A stretch of 64,000 bases of DNA from Epiperipatus broadwayi (lineage: Eukaryota > Onychophora > Udeonychophora > Euonychophora > Peripatidae). The stretch is from assembly GCA_028023455.1 (NCBI GenBank), contig JAQFVV010012398.1, forward strand, positions 6,224,682 through 6,288,681. Direction: 5' to 3'. The position numbers and the translations under genes were made by a program. The notes under the pieces are model-generated. The model had not been told where the DNA came from. It was given only the letters and a program-made list of their open reading frames with translations, and searched no databases. Positions 43,495 to 53,700 of this stretch are shown piece by piece. Each line of letters begins with the position of its first letter. The stretch's first letter is position 1.

Positions 43495-43809
43495 TAATAT
43501 GTAAAGTTAAGAGCGTGCTAATAGCTCTAAACAAGCTTTTTTTTTATTTATGATAAATGCTGACTTTAAAGACATGTAGATGTCTAAAAGTTTCAGATCT
43601 TTTTCTAACAATTATCTTTTAGATAAATGCTTTGCTTGAGTTGGTTTTTTAGATCTAATGTCCCAACTCCTCACTGAAGAGACCCATAGGTCGAAACCGG
43701 TCTGGGGATGGGGACCACGATTTGAATGCCTTCTCTTGTAGTAGCATTTATCATAAATAAAAAAAAAGCTTGTTTAGAGCTATTAGCACGCTCTTAACTT
43801 TACATATTA
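43495..43809 (+). mobile_element. Hammerhead-ribozyme element with perfect 67-bp inverted repeats
   Basis: Left arm 43,495-43,561 and right arm 43,743-43,809 are exact reverse complements over 67 bp, including a nine-base T/A run. The arm begins TAATATGTAAAGTTAAGAGC. The 181-bp centre contains GACATGTAGATGTCTAAAAG, a TTTTTAGATCTAATGTCCC stretch and a hammerhead fold (annotated separately). The element has relatives at 7121-7490 and, as an arm fragment, at 36,160-36,215. No protein and no obvious target duplication. It sits within the region that splits an old Penelope-like copy. Perfect arms in a drifting background suggest a recent insertion, gene conversion between arms, or formation by inverted duplication. 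Confidence 0.8.
43660..43715 (+). ncRNA. Type I hammerhead ribozyme (canonical core)
   Basis: Core CTGAAGA (43,674-43,680) is followed by stem II GACC/GGTC (43,681-43,684 with 43,689-43,692) with loop CATA, then GAAA (43,693-43,696), a minimal stem III A-CCGG-T, and predicted cleavage after C43702 in a GTC triplet. Inner stem I pairs TCCTCA (43,668-43,673) with TGGGGA (43,703-43,708). After an internal loop (AAC opposite TG), outer stem I pairs GTCCC (43,660-43,664) with GGGAC (43,711-43,715). All invariant core positions, the G10.1-C11.1 pair and A15.1-T16.1 are present. The palindromic CCGG of stem III could favour dimeric folding. This is the best ribozyme candidate in the window; cleavage is predicted, not shown. 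Confidence 0.78.
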
Positions 43810-44239
43810 ATTAGAATAGGAAAAAAATTGTTGCTGATATTTAAATCCCAAATTAGAACTTTTAAAATATTATTAATTCCAAAATTTTAATATCATTTTT
43901 GTTTTTGCCATGAAATTTATTATAAAAATGTGGATTTTCTTTAAAACTAACTTTAAAAAAGGCAAACCAACAGAGTTCAAAATGTTTCAGATTTTTATAA
44001 ACTATGCAATTCAAAATAATTTTTCTTTCCTTTTTATAATGCAATTCATCATTTTGTTTTTTTACCTATTACCAAGTAATTTTATAAAATATTTAATAAC
44101 ATGATTAAATGCATAAACTATTTTTCTCTTAACCTTTCAAATTAGTGTACTGAATTGACATGCATATATGTGCACATACATACATTGTAGTTTGTACTTT
44201 TTATACAGCTTTGTAATAACTGATATGAACTACTATCAG
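43810..44239. other. AT-rich stretch, no gene
   Basis: Between the hammerhead element and the RT remnant. The open frames here are low-complexity and unsupported. Confidence 0.35.
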
Positions 44240-45360
44240 ATTTTAGTTTCAATATAAGATATTCTTAATAAAAGCTGATGAATAACCATTATTGATGAGA
44301 ATTTGTTTTATGTAAATGTTCTTCAAAATTACTGGTTTTTAAATAATTCTTTTGTTCTGTTTATAATGATAATATAGCTTTATGTTTTGTATTTCTGGTA
44401 TGATTTGATGTATATAATAAGTATTTTCTTGCCTGTGTATTTGGGTTTTCTGTAGACTGTAGTTTTGATTTTGTTTTAAAGAAATCTTAATACAATAAAA
44501 TGTAAAAATGCCAATTATGGTTCTTGTTCTGATTCTATTGAAAATTTAATTAAAGGGGATATATTGGTGATGTGTGTCCAGAATATTTATAATAATGCTT
44601 CATCATGTTGCCATACAATAAATGCATTATCAACATAGTAAAGCCAAACTTTAGGTGGATAGTGTTTTTGAATGTAAATTCAAGTTCTTCCATGTAGATG
44701 CTGATAATCCAGGAATGACAAGAATAAACCTATAATCATCACTTAAATTTTGTTGGAAGAACTCAATGATGTATTGCAAGAATTATACTATCAATAGGAA
44801 GAGTTATTGTTATTTATAAGCTATTTTTGTCATTCAATATTTTTTTTACAATAGACAAGACTTAATCACAGGGGATATATGTGAATAAACTTTCCACATC
44901 AAATCTTAATAATGTGTCAACATTCTTTAGTATTCCTGGCAAAGGAATATGTCTTAAATATCAAAGGACTGAGAACACTGAGAAGATATCTTTTATAAGT
45001 TTTGGCAAGAAGAATTTCTAAGAGTAACAATACATCATAATCAAATATTGCCCTTATGGAGTTTAGGTAGACTATAAAGTTATAATTACTCCTAAATAGT
45101 CTTCTATCTTTCTTTTCCCTCAGTCATTTAATTTTATTATAGGGCCTAGATGTCATCAGAAGCCTATCATGGCATCAGACATCTACTAATTATGACAATG
45201 GAATTATGTGTTTGTACAACCACTCACATTCTTTAATTACTTGCACAAAGTATTTCTAACTCCAATTTCCTTTTAATAGGCTGGAAGATCTTAGTTGTGA
45301 TGTTTTCTTGATCCAGTTGAATCACTAATGAATTGGTTTAAACACAATTTTAGTTAGGAA
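44240..45360 (-). pseudogene. Penelope-like element: reverse transcriptase remnant
   Basis: Minus-strand frames show, from right to left, SLPKLHKGNI (about 45,043-45,072, matching GLPKIHK), LLAKTYKRYLLSVLSPL and KTYSFARNTKE (44,950-45,030), RFDVESLFTYIP then VLSIVKKILNDKN (44,835-44,905), IYMEELEF (44,680-44,705), PKVWLYYVDNAFIVWQHDEA (44,600-44,655) and KTTVYRKPKYTGK (44,427-44,466). This is the Penelope-type RT order. The catalytic YVDD has become YVDN and stops are numerous, so it is inactive. Its WLRYVDDTFVIW-like wording differs from that of the 46.4-49.9 kb element, so it is a different lineage. The endonuclease half is at 41.6-42.1 kb. Confidence 0.8.
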
Positions 45361-45609
45361 TGTTTAGACATCCATGTTTAGATATTCCATTGTCTACTGT
45401 GGAAGTGTAAGGGTCTAGAAAAAATATATAAAAAGGACTATCTGATGCAGTTTGGCTAGGTTACTCATTTCATCAGTAGAAATAATAAAAATGGTAATAA
45501 TAATATCAGCAGTTGGAGAAAAACAGGCAGCAGTGGTAGTACTGAAAGTAAATATAAGTATAATATTTTCTAAATAAAGTACAGCCATGAACTATACTAG
45601 TTTTTTTTC
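45361..45609. other. AT-rich stretch, possible 5' part of the Penelope-like copy
   Basis: No motif recognised, but its position upstream of the RT remnant on the minus strand makes a decayed N-terminal part or 5' region plausible. Confidence 0.3.
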
Positions 45610-45750
45610 CAAACTCTCCCTCATGTAGAAACATATATAGCTTATAATAGCTCATGATTTGCTGATAGACTTCAATTAGAATAGAGACATATTATTGAAC
45701 TGCAAATGTACAGAACTTTTTAACGTGCATATATATATAAATTAATAGTT
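45610..45750 (+). repeat. Dispersed repeat G, copy 2
   Basis: CCCTCATGTAGAAACATATA, TATAGCTTATAATAGCTC and GCAAATGTACAGAAC match 11,150-11,290 in order and orientation. Confidence 0.5.
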
Positions 45751-46345
45751 TTTTTAAACAGATGTCATTTTTTAAACATTTAAATATATGGAGATATCTG
45801 TTATATTTCATATTAAAAAAAGTACCATCAAATGTTAAAGAGTATTACTCCTAAATGCAAACTCTTGATATTATATAAAGATCAAAGTAATTTATTTATT
45901 TATGGTTTAAGGAAAGGAAGTTAACCATCTTTCTCACCTTTCTTAGAAATAATAGACTATTCTATCAATTAGTTAGATGATATAAATTAACAATTTTTTT
46001 TTCTTTTCAACAAATGTAATTGTTTAATATTTAAATATGTGGGAAAATCTGTTATATTTTTATATTAAAAAAAGTATTGTCAAATGTTACTAAGCAGTCA
46101 TCAATGAAAACAATAAACTGTAAACACTCCCAGCATTCAAAAGAGAACTTCTTGTATATGCAATATCTTAGTATTATATAGAGACTAACACACTACAGTA
46201 TTTATTTATGGTTTAAGAAAAGAAAGTAACAACCATTCACACATTCCTTAGAAATAAAAGACCATTCCATCAATCAGTTAGGTGTTATAAATTAATATTT
46301 TTTTTTGAACAGATATAATTGTAAGTAAGCAAATAATATTGTAAC
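45740..46345 (+). repeat. Tandem repeat, two units plus partial third
   Basis: A unit of about 260-300 bp starts with TTTTTTTTAAACAGATGTCA-like text, contains ATCTGTTATATTTxxATATTAAAAAAAGTA, TTTATTTATGGTTTAAG, CATTCCTTAGAAATAA, ATCAATTAGTTAG, and ends ATAAATTAA. It recurs from about 46,000 and partly from about 46,300. Confidence 0.7.
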
Positions 46346-46421
46346 ACTTTAGTCATTGTATAATACCAAGAGATTGCATTTAAAGGAGCAATGCTTTTGA
46401 CTGCTGGAGCATTTACAGTTT

Positions 46422-46432
46422 ACTATTTTTAA
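46422..46432 (+). repeat. Target-site duplication, left
   Basis: ACTATTTTTAA, repeated exactly at 49,896-49,906, brackets the inverted Penelope-like dimer. Confidence 0.65.
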
Positions 46433-46519
46433 TATTCATCAAAATATAAAATCACAAACCAATTTTCTTTAAAAAACTTGTTTTTTATTATTATGACTAT
46501 ATGAATTTTAATTTCAAGA

Positions 46520-46562
46520 GCAACGTTTCGACTATTTTCTTCCTTATAGTCTTTTTCAAGCC
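46520..46562 (-). ncRNA. Degenerate hammerhead-like motif, left arm
   Basis: On the minus strand TTGAAAA, stem GACTAT/ATAGTC with a 10-nt loop, then GAAACG. Relative to the hammerhead core, C3 and G8 are changed and stem III with its cleavage site is not evident. Identical in the right arm at 49,754-49,796. Confidence 0.4.
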
Positions 46563-46839
46563 ACTAAAATATACAAAAAATAATAAAACAATTAAAATAA
46601 AACATTATATAATCATTAAACTCTACATATATTTCAAATCTTCTCAAAACAAAAAATTCTTTTTTTTAAAAAAACCTTTTTTTCTTTAAAGACATAAATT
46701 TAATATAAAACATTAGAACATTACCTTCCTCTATTTAAAACAACCTATAATTTAAACTTCTATTTTAAAACACTCTGTTTAAATTATATTTAGATAAAAT
46801 ACCTCAAAACCAGTCCCATCATCCACAACAATCAATTAG

Positions 46840-46965
46840 TTTTTTTCTTTTATTCCTATATTGTTTAAATTCCCTACTATAAAAATTCTTCCTTTTTTTA
46901 AAAACTTACTTTATAATTAACTATTGTTTCTAAAAGTTCTATTTTTGCAAATGATGTGACTAGTT
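46840..46965 (-). repeat. Internal duplication of the endonuclease 3' end, left arm
   Basis: The 3' non-coding part repeats, in degenerate form, the last 130 bp of the coding region (from the CATTTGCAAA..TAGAACTTTT block to the AAACTAATTGATT end). The same duplication is at 49,354-49,490 in the other arm, so it belonged to the source element. Confidence 0.7.
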
Positions 46966-48305
46966 TTTATTTTTTATAAAATCAATTAGTTTTTTATTCA
47001 TATATGGTTTAAATTCCTTAATATAAAAATTTTCCTTTAAAAATCTTTCTTTATAATTAATTACTGTTTCTAAAAATTCTATTTTGTAATTGATGTGACC
47101 AGATTTACACTTATGAAAAAAAATTGCAGATTTTTTATCAGATAAATGTTGTTTTAATCTTGTTCTTAACTTATTTTTTGTATTTCCAATATAAGAAACA
47201 CTTTTACCAACATTCCATAGCTTCAAGCATATCATTTTTTTCACCAACATTAATCAGCTTTTTTAAATCTTTCTTTTTTTTATATACTGGGAGTAATTTA
47301 ATGTTAAATTTATTATTAATTTTTTTACAAATATTTTTAATCCTAATAAATTTTTTTTTTTTTTGATACTTTAAATCCTATGTAAATTTTATTAATATTA
47401 TTAACTTTATTATTAATTTTATTTTCCCCTTTAATCTTCTTTTTAATTAAATTCAAATTATAATCTGAAAAATTTTTTTCAATAATCTTATTTGGATATT
47501 CATTTAAATAACATTCCTTTTTTATCAATTCTAATTCTTTGTCCAATAATAAATCACTAGAACATATCAATATTGCTCTTCTAATTCTGTTTTTTATAAT
47601 ATTCATTTTACAATGTTTATCAATGTCTGAAAACCAGTTAGTAATCAGACCATGAAATGTTTTTTTTCTAAAAACAGATGTATTAATGCTTATTTTATTA
47701 TTTTCTATAATTTTTTCAATTTTTACATCCATATATTCAATTTTATTATCCACTTCTTTTTCCATGGTAAATTTAATATTTTTTTCTTTATTGTTAATGT
47801 AATCTAAAAAAATGTTTGCTTTTCTTTTATTTCCTTTAAAAACCATGAAATAGTCATCAACATATCTTACAAAAAAACAAGGACCAACATCCAAATCCAA
47901 AAAATCTTTTTCAAAAATATTCATATATTCATCTGCCAAAAACCCACTTAAGCAACTCCCCATACTTAATCCTTTTACCTGTTCGTAAAACCTATCTTTA
48001 AATTTAAAAACCAAATTTTTACTACAAATCAATAAAATCTCATGTAATAAATAAGAATCTATTTTTAATTTTTTACTTTTATCTTTAATGTATAATTCCA
48101 AAGCATAATTAATAGCTATATCTGGATCAACATTATTATACATATTTATAATATCTAATTTAACAAAATAAATATTTTTAAATTTAATATTTTTCAAAAA
48201 ATTATTTAATTTTTCTATAAAATCCATTGAGTTGTATACTTTATTATTTTTATTTACTTTACTATATTTTTTTAAAAAATTATTAAAAACCCATTTAGAA
48301 ACAGG
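46957..48305 (-). pseudogene. Penelope-like RT plus GIY-YIG, left copy
   Basis: The RT domain is open from 48,305 to 47,343 on the minus strand. It contains PVSKWVFNNFLKKY at its truncated start, NIYFVKLDIINMYNNVD (RT motif A region), GLSMGSCLSGFLADEYM (motif B), RYVDDYFMVFKG (47,840-47,875; catalytic YVDD intact), KEKNIKFTMEKE and FRKKTFHG. An expanded A-run near 47,345-47,365 shifts the frame before the linker. The endonuclease part (46,957-47,250) keeps SVSYIGNTKNKLRTRLKQH. A 35-bp deletion next to 47,218 has removed the KGVYMIKCLDC segment, including the GVY half of GIY-YIG, and shifts the frame again. The N-terminal RT region and any upstream domain are missing through truncation at the dimer junction. 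Inactive. Confidence 0.9.
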
Positions 48306-49353
48306 TAAAAGGATTAAGTATGGGGAGTTGCTTAAGTGGGTTTTTGGCAGATGAATATATGAATATTTTTGAAAAAGATTTTTTGGATTTGGATGTTGGT
48401 CCTTGTTTTTTTGTAAGATATGTTGATGACTATTTCATGGTTTTTAAAGGAAATAAAAGAAAAGCAAACATTTTTTTAGATTACATTAACAATAAAGAAA
48501 AAAATATTAAATTTACCATGGAAAAAAAAGTGGATAATAAAATTGAATATATGGATGTAAAAATTGAAAAAATTATAGAAAATAATAAAATAAGCATTAA
48601 TACATCTGTTTTTAGAAAAAAAACATTTCATGGTCTGATTACTAACTGGTTTTCAGACATTGATAAACATTTTAAATGAATATTATAAAAAACAGAATTA
48701 GAAGAGCAATATTGATATGTTCTAGTGATTTATTATTGGACAAAGAATTAGAATTGATAAAAAAGGAATGTTATTTAAATGAATATCCAAATAAGATTAT
48801 TGAAAAAATTTTTTCAGATTATAATTTGAATTTAATTAAAAAGAAGATTAAAGGGGAAAATAAAATTAATAATAAAGTTAATAATATTAATAAAATTTAC
48901 ATAGGATTTAAAGTATCAAAAAATATTTTTATTAGGATTAAAAATATTTGTAAAAAAATTAATAATAAATTTAACATTAAATTACTCCCAGTATATAAAA
49001 AAAAGAAAGATTTAAAAAAGCTGATTAATGTTGGTGAAAAAAATGATATGCTTGAAGCTATGAAAGGTGTATATATGATAAAATGTTTAGACTGCTGGAA
49101 TGTTGGTAAAAGTGTTTCTTATATTGGAAATACAAAAAATAAGTTAAGAACAAGATTAAAACAACATTTATCTGATAAAAAATCTGCAATTTTTTTCCAT
49201 AAGTGTAAATCTGGTCACATCAATTACAAAATAGAACTTTTAGAAACAGTAATTAATTATAAAGAAAGATTTTTAAAGGAAAATTTTTATATTAAGGAAT
49301 TTAAACCATATATGAATAAAAAACTAATTGATTTTATAAAAAATAAAAACTAG
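48300..49353 (+). pseudogene. Penelope-like RT plus GIY-YIG, right copy
   Basis: The copy starts inside the RT at QVKGLSMGSC, so motifs before motif B are missing. RYVDDYFMVFKG (48,416-48,451) is intact. A one-base deletion at about 48,672 breaks the frame (48,320-48,679 then 48,676-49,353); the left copy has the extra base. The C-terminal frame carries a lysine- and asparagine-rich linker and a complete GIY-YIG core: KGVYMIKCLDC (49,061-49,093) and SVSYIGNTKNKLRTRLKQH (49,111-49,167), ending at the TAG at 49,351. GIY-YIG nicks the insertion target; RT copies the RNA there. The domain order RT then GIY-YIG is diagnostic of Penelope-like elements. Truncated and frameshifted, so inactive. Confidence 0.9.
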
Positions 49354-49490
49354 TCACATCATTTGCAAAAAAAATAGAACTTTTAGAAACAATAGTTAAT
49401 TATAAAGTAAGTTTTTAAAAAAAGGAAGAATTTTTATAGTAGGGAATTTAAACAATATAGGAATAAAAGAAAAAAACTAATTGATTGTTG
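49354..49490 (+). repeat. Internal duplication of the endonuclease 3' end, right arm
   Basis: CACATCATTTGCAAA, ATAGAACTTTTAGAAACAAT, a GGAAGAATTTTTATAGTAGG-like block and AACTAATTGATT repeat the coding segment 49,215-49,335. Frame is lost, so it is non-coding. Confidence 0.7.
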
Positions 49491-49753
49491 TGAATGATGG
49501 GACTGGTTTTGAGGTATTTTATCTAAATATAATTTAAACAGAGTGTTTTAAAATAGAAGTTTAAATTATAGGTTGTTTTAAATAGAGGAAGGTAATGTTC
49601 TAATGTTTTATATTAAATTTATGTCTTTAAAGAAAAAAAGGTTTTTTTTAAAAAAAGAATTTTTTGTTTTGAGAAGATTTGAAATATATGTAGAGTTTAA
49701 TGATTATATAATGTTTTATTTTATTTGTTTTATTATTTTTTGTATATTTTAGT

Positions 49754-49796
49754 GGCTTGAAAAAGACTATAAGGAAGAAAATAGTCGAAACGTTGC
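49754..49796 (+). ncRNA. Degenerate hammerhead-like motif, right arm
   Basis: TTGAAAA then stem GACTAT (49,765-49,770) / ATAGTC (49,781-49,786) and GAAACG (49,787 onward). Two invariant core positions differ (C3 to T, G8 to A). Likely a relic of the ribozymes found in Penelope-like pseudo-LTRs. Confidence 0.42.
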
Positions 49797-49895
49797 TCTT
49801 GAAATTAAAATTCATATAGTCATAATAATAAAAAACAAGTTTTTTAAAGAAAATTGGTTTGTGATTTTATATTTTGATGAATATTAATTATACTG

Positions 49896-49906
49896 ACTAT
49901 TTTTAA
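49896..49906 (+). repeat. Target-site duplication, right
   Basis: Exact copy of 46,422-46,432, preceded by 10 bp (AATTATACTG) absent from the left end. Confidence 0.65.
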
Positions 49907-49999
49907 AAGAAAAAAGAAGTTCAAGATTAAAGGTTATGCTTTACTATTTTTATTAACATCTGATGATGATTTTTGTAATGTGAAAATGCAACAGATATT

Positions 50000-50745
50000 T
50001 CAACATATTTAAACATATATATCTTGTACCTGTTCAGATTAGAACAGTATATTACAGTATATAAAAAAGAATTTTATTGATCTTATTTAATTTCATTTGA
50101 CTTGATTTATGCATAATGGAAGTGTTGAAATATAAATGTTAACTAGGTAACTATGGCAACCCAATATTTTAAAATATCATTATTTATTATTAATATTAGC
50201 ATCAAATTACAAATTGGTTGTGGTCAATTTTAAAGGAAAATATAAGTAAATGAATACATAAATAAATACTGGAAAATAATTAAGTGAATCATAAAATCTC
50301 TTGAATAAAATCAATATTATTACTTATTATGTGTCCATTTTGTTACTACATTCACTATAACAACTTACTTATTACAAAATTAAGTATTTGATTTTTCATG
50401 TTTGTTTACTTACATATATATATATATATATTTAAAAAATGTATTAATATATATATTAAAGGTATAGAAAATGTCATGTGAATTTTTTGTTTCTGATTGA
50501 AAATGAATAATAATATTGAAATTGTAAAACAAAAAAAAATTTTTTTACTGTATTCAATATTTTTTTAAAAATCTTCATTTTTTATTTACTAAATGGAGGC
50601 AAATTTTATTAGGCTAAATTGAGTTACCATTGAGTTCAATTGAACAGTTGCCAACCTTCCTTATTGACAAATAGATCAAAGATTAAAACTAATCAGAGAA
50701 GAGGTTGTAAGTTCAAAGGTAAATAAACAGTCTGATAAAATGATC
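50000..50745 (-). repeat. Dispersed repeat H, copy 2 (inverted)
   Basis: Reverse complement of 34,862-35,612 over most of its length, with scattered differences. It begins about 95 bp after the inverted Penelope-like dimer. Confidence 0.7.
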
Positions 50746-53700
50746 ACATGACCAATAGTATAAATAGGTAAGATTGTTACCTGATCAAGGTTCTAGCTTA
50801 ATTTTGATTTTGTTTATAGCAGTTGAAATTTAAAATTCTCTTGAAATGTGAAAAGTGTAATTTTATATAAACTTATTATTTTTTAGCTGAGTATGACAGG
50901 GTAAATTAAAACTATCTGAACACAATTCCTGAACTGATAACCCAAAGAAATTGAGGTCTCTATATATTCCAGTGGAATAGTAATATATTTCATTGTTACA
51001 ATGTTTAAGATAATATTTTTTAAATGTACTGTGTGGAAAATCTTTAAAAATTATTATCGCTACTTTTATCATGAGTTTATAACCATTGACAATTTCCATT
51101 TATTTATCTTATTGTCAAGAATATTACAGAAAATATTAATCTTTTCTTGACATTTTCTTTGAAAAATAATTTTGTATATCTAAAGTTGTCTCAAATTAAT
51201 TTACCTTAGTAAATAGACTTTATGATTTAAGATAAAAATGTATTGATACAGTGAAACATATTTTCAGACATTTAATAATGATTTTATATCTACAAAAGAA
51301 TATTAAATTAATAATTCATCCTCAATAAAATAATTTACTTATCTGTACTTTAATAAAAAAAAAACATTGTTATTAGTTGAAAAACAGCTCTCAAATGTTA
51401 CTTATTATGACTTTTCCCATTTGTTCTTCTTTGAAAAAAATAAGAAAATCATTTTTTTTACAAGTGAGATAATAATAAAATTAACTTACAACAACTTATT
51501 TAATTGATAATATAATAAATTTAAAATGTTTCACTTAATTAATGAAAATATCAATTTTAACTCCAATAATGATTTTATATTAATGAATTTAAATAATTTT
51601 TCTACTTTTAATTATTTATAATACCTGCAAATGATTTTTCCCTTCTGTGCATTACTATGGAGGCCACTGAGGTTGCCTATAAAGAAATTGGAATTAAATT
51701 TTTTTTCCTGCAAATATTTAATACACTTTTTATTAGAAATAATTTCTTATATAAAATTTACATTTCTATTGCAAATATGAATAATTCACTTAATGAATTA
51801 AATGTAAATATCTGAGTTCAAGTACTTGAGAGATATTTACTATAATATCATGAACATTTACCATAATTTAAGGCAATGAATATGTTTTAATGAATTGCCA
51901 TCAATTTATGTTTTTTAGTAGTATTATTTTGAATTTGAAAAGAGTATCCAAAAGAAGTGCCCTCTACATTTTATAGTTATAGATTTAATACCTTAAGTTA
52001 TATTATTGTATGATGAATATGTTTTCTGTCCACAAGATGTATTGCCAACATACTTTTTCATATTCAAGATTAATGGAGAATGATTCAAGAATGAAATAGA
52101 GGGACATTATTTAATTTATTTATTTAATGGTAAAAGCTTGAATTTAGTTATATTATTTTTATACTATTTTTCATTTAAGTTCATATCATTTTTGTTGTAT
52201 GCCATATTTTCAAAAATTAGAGATTAAAATTCTCAGAATAATACATTCTCCTATTTACTGTTGTGTGTATCTTTTTAAAATATGAATATTTACAAAGATA
52301 TATTGTTACACTATAAGCTGATGTATATTTCTATTATTTATTTATGAATTATTGCCTAATGTTGATAAAAACATATTTGGTATTATTAATTATTGTTGTT
52401 TATCATATTTTGCATTTGTTTGCTGTTGTATTTTTGTTATAAATAGATTTATTCTCTTTCTATTTTAAGAGTGCTTTTATATACCAGTATATTTTAAGGA
52501 TAGTAATTAGTCTCCATCATTATTTTTGCTAGCTTGTTTTTCAAATAGGATGGTAGCAATTTGGCTCTCTTTTATTATTTGTTGTCTTGCTAGCATTTAT
52601 ATGCTTGTAGCATATACTTAGAGATGCAGCTTAGACTCTCTATTTTAAGATGACTATTATTTAGTATTTTGTCATGATGCACATTCTTATTATTTTCCTG
52701 ACTAGTAACAAATTCCTAAATTCTTTATTAGTCCTCAAAATTTGGTGCATCTTATGAGTTATGTCATCATATTTTCACTTTGCCTTACTTTATTATTATT
52801 AAAATTTGATTTTGTTTGTAGTTTATAGTATGTTTAATAAAGCATATGTAAGATTTTACCATGGCTTTATCTGGAATTTTTAGTGGTTTTCTCAAAATAT
52901 TGAGGAATTCTACCTTACTTCTAGAACATTTTTGATTAGCTTAAAATGTAAATAGTAAAGGTGTCAGTTCTATATTTAAACTTTGCTAATTGTCAGGATT
53001 AAATATGATAAATAATTAATTTTAGTATTTTAAAGTTTATTTTAGGTATAATAGATGATATACATCTTTCTTATAATTCCTACATTATGGGGTTAGTAAG
53101 CTATTATTATTATTAATGGATATACCAAAAATTCATACAAGGAACACTACTTATATGAAAGTTATTATCATTGAGTGAATGAATTAATAAATGCAAACTT
53201 TTGTCTAATTAACAATAAAAGTTATTTTAATATGCTGGATTATTTTGCTTAATCCAATGAAATTTATTTTAATAAAACAGTATGTAAATTTTATTTTTGA
53301 TTATTCTGATAAATTTTACAGAAGTAACATCATAAAAACTTTTTGGCTATCTGGACTCAAATATGAATTAATTTGTAAATTTTTTTAATTTTCTACAAAT
53401 AAATATTTGTTATTATTTAAGTAATTTTGTAGTCATTTGTTCACATCTTCCCACTTATCAAACAGAAATCGTTCCACCCATTGGTTATAATTTAAATGCT
53501 TATAAAATACTATATAATTGTTTAAATGCATTTGCTAATAAAAGTAAATGCCATTTAAATTAATACCAGTCACTTTATTGGATTATTTAAGCTTTAGTAG
53601 AATATAAGAGAAATATATATTTGTTTAATAAAGAATTACAATTTTTTGTCAATTTGGATCAAATTAATTCATTCTATTTGCTTATTTCAAATCACTGTAT

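Larger units (their letters stand above)
46433..49895. mobile_element. Penelope-like element, head-to-head inverted dimer
   Basis: Two 5'-truncated copies of one element face away from a junction near 48,300: a minus-strand copy (46,433-48,305) and a plus-strand copy (48,300-49,895). The arms match almost base for base outward from the GIY-YIG coding region to the ends (ATTCATCAAAATATAAAATC and its complement), with only a few percent differences. An 11-bp direct repeat flanks the whole. The left copy reaches further into the RT N-terminus than the right copy, so the junction is asymmetric. High arm identity, compared with the other decayed elements, makes this the youngest large insertion in the window. 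Inverted and partial copies are known insertion products of Penelope-like elements. Confidence 0.85.

Noticed and set aside
49955-49995. CTGATGA followed downstream by GAAA, hammerhead-like
   Set aside because: The intervening sequence does not form a GC-anchored stem II and no stem I or cleavage site could be placed.
52480-53000. Minus-strand text that might be an old retroelement protein
   Set aside because: Stops every few codons and no motif that could be named; left as unassigned.
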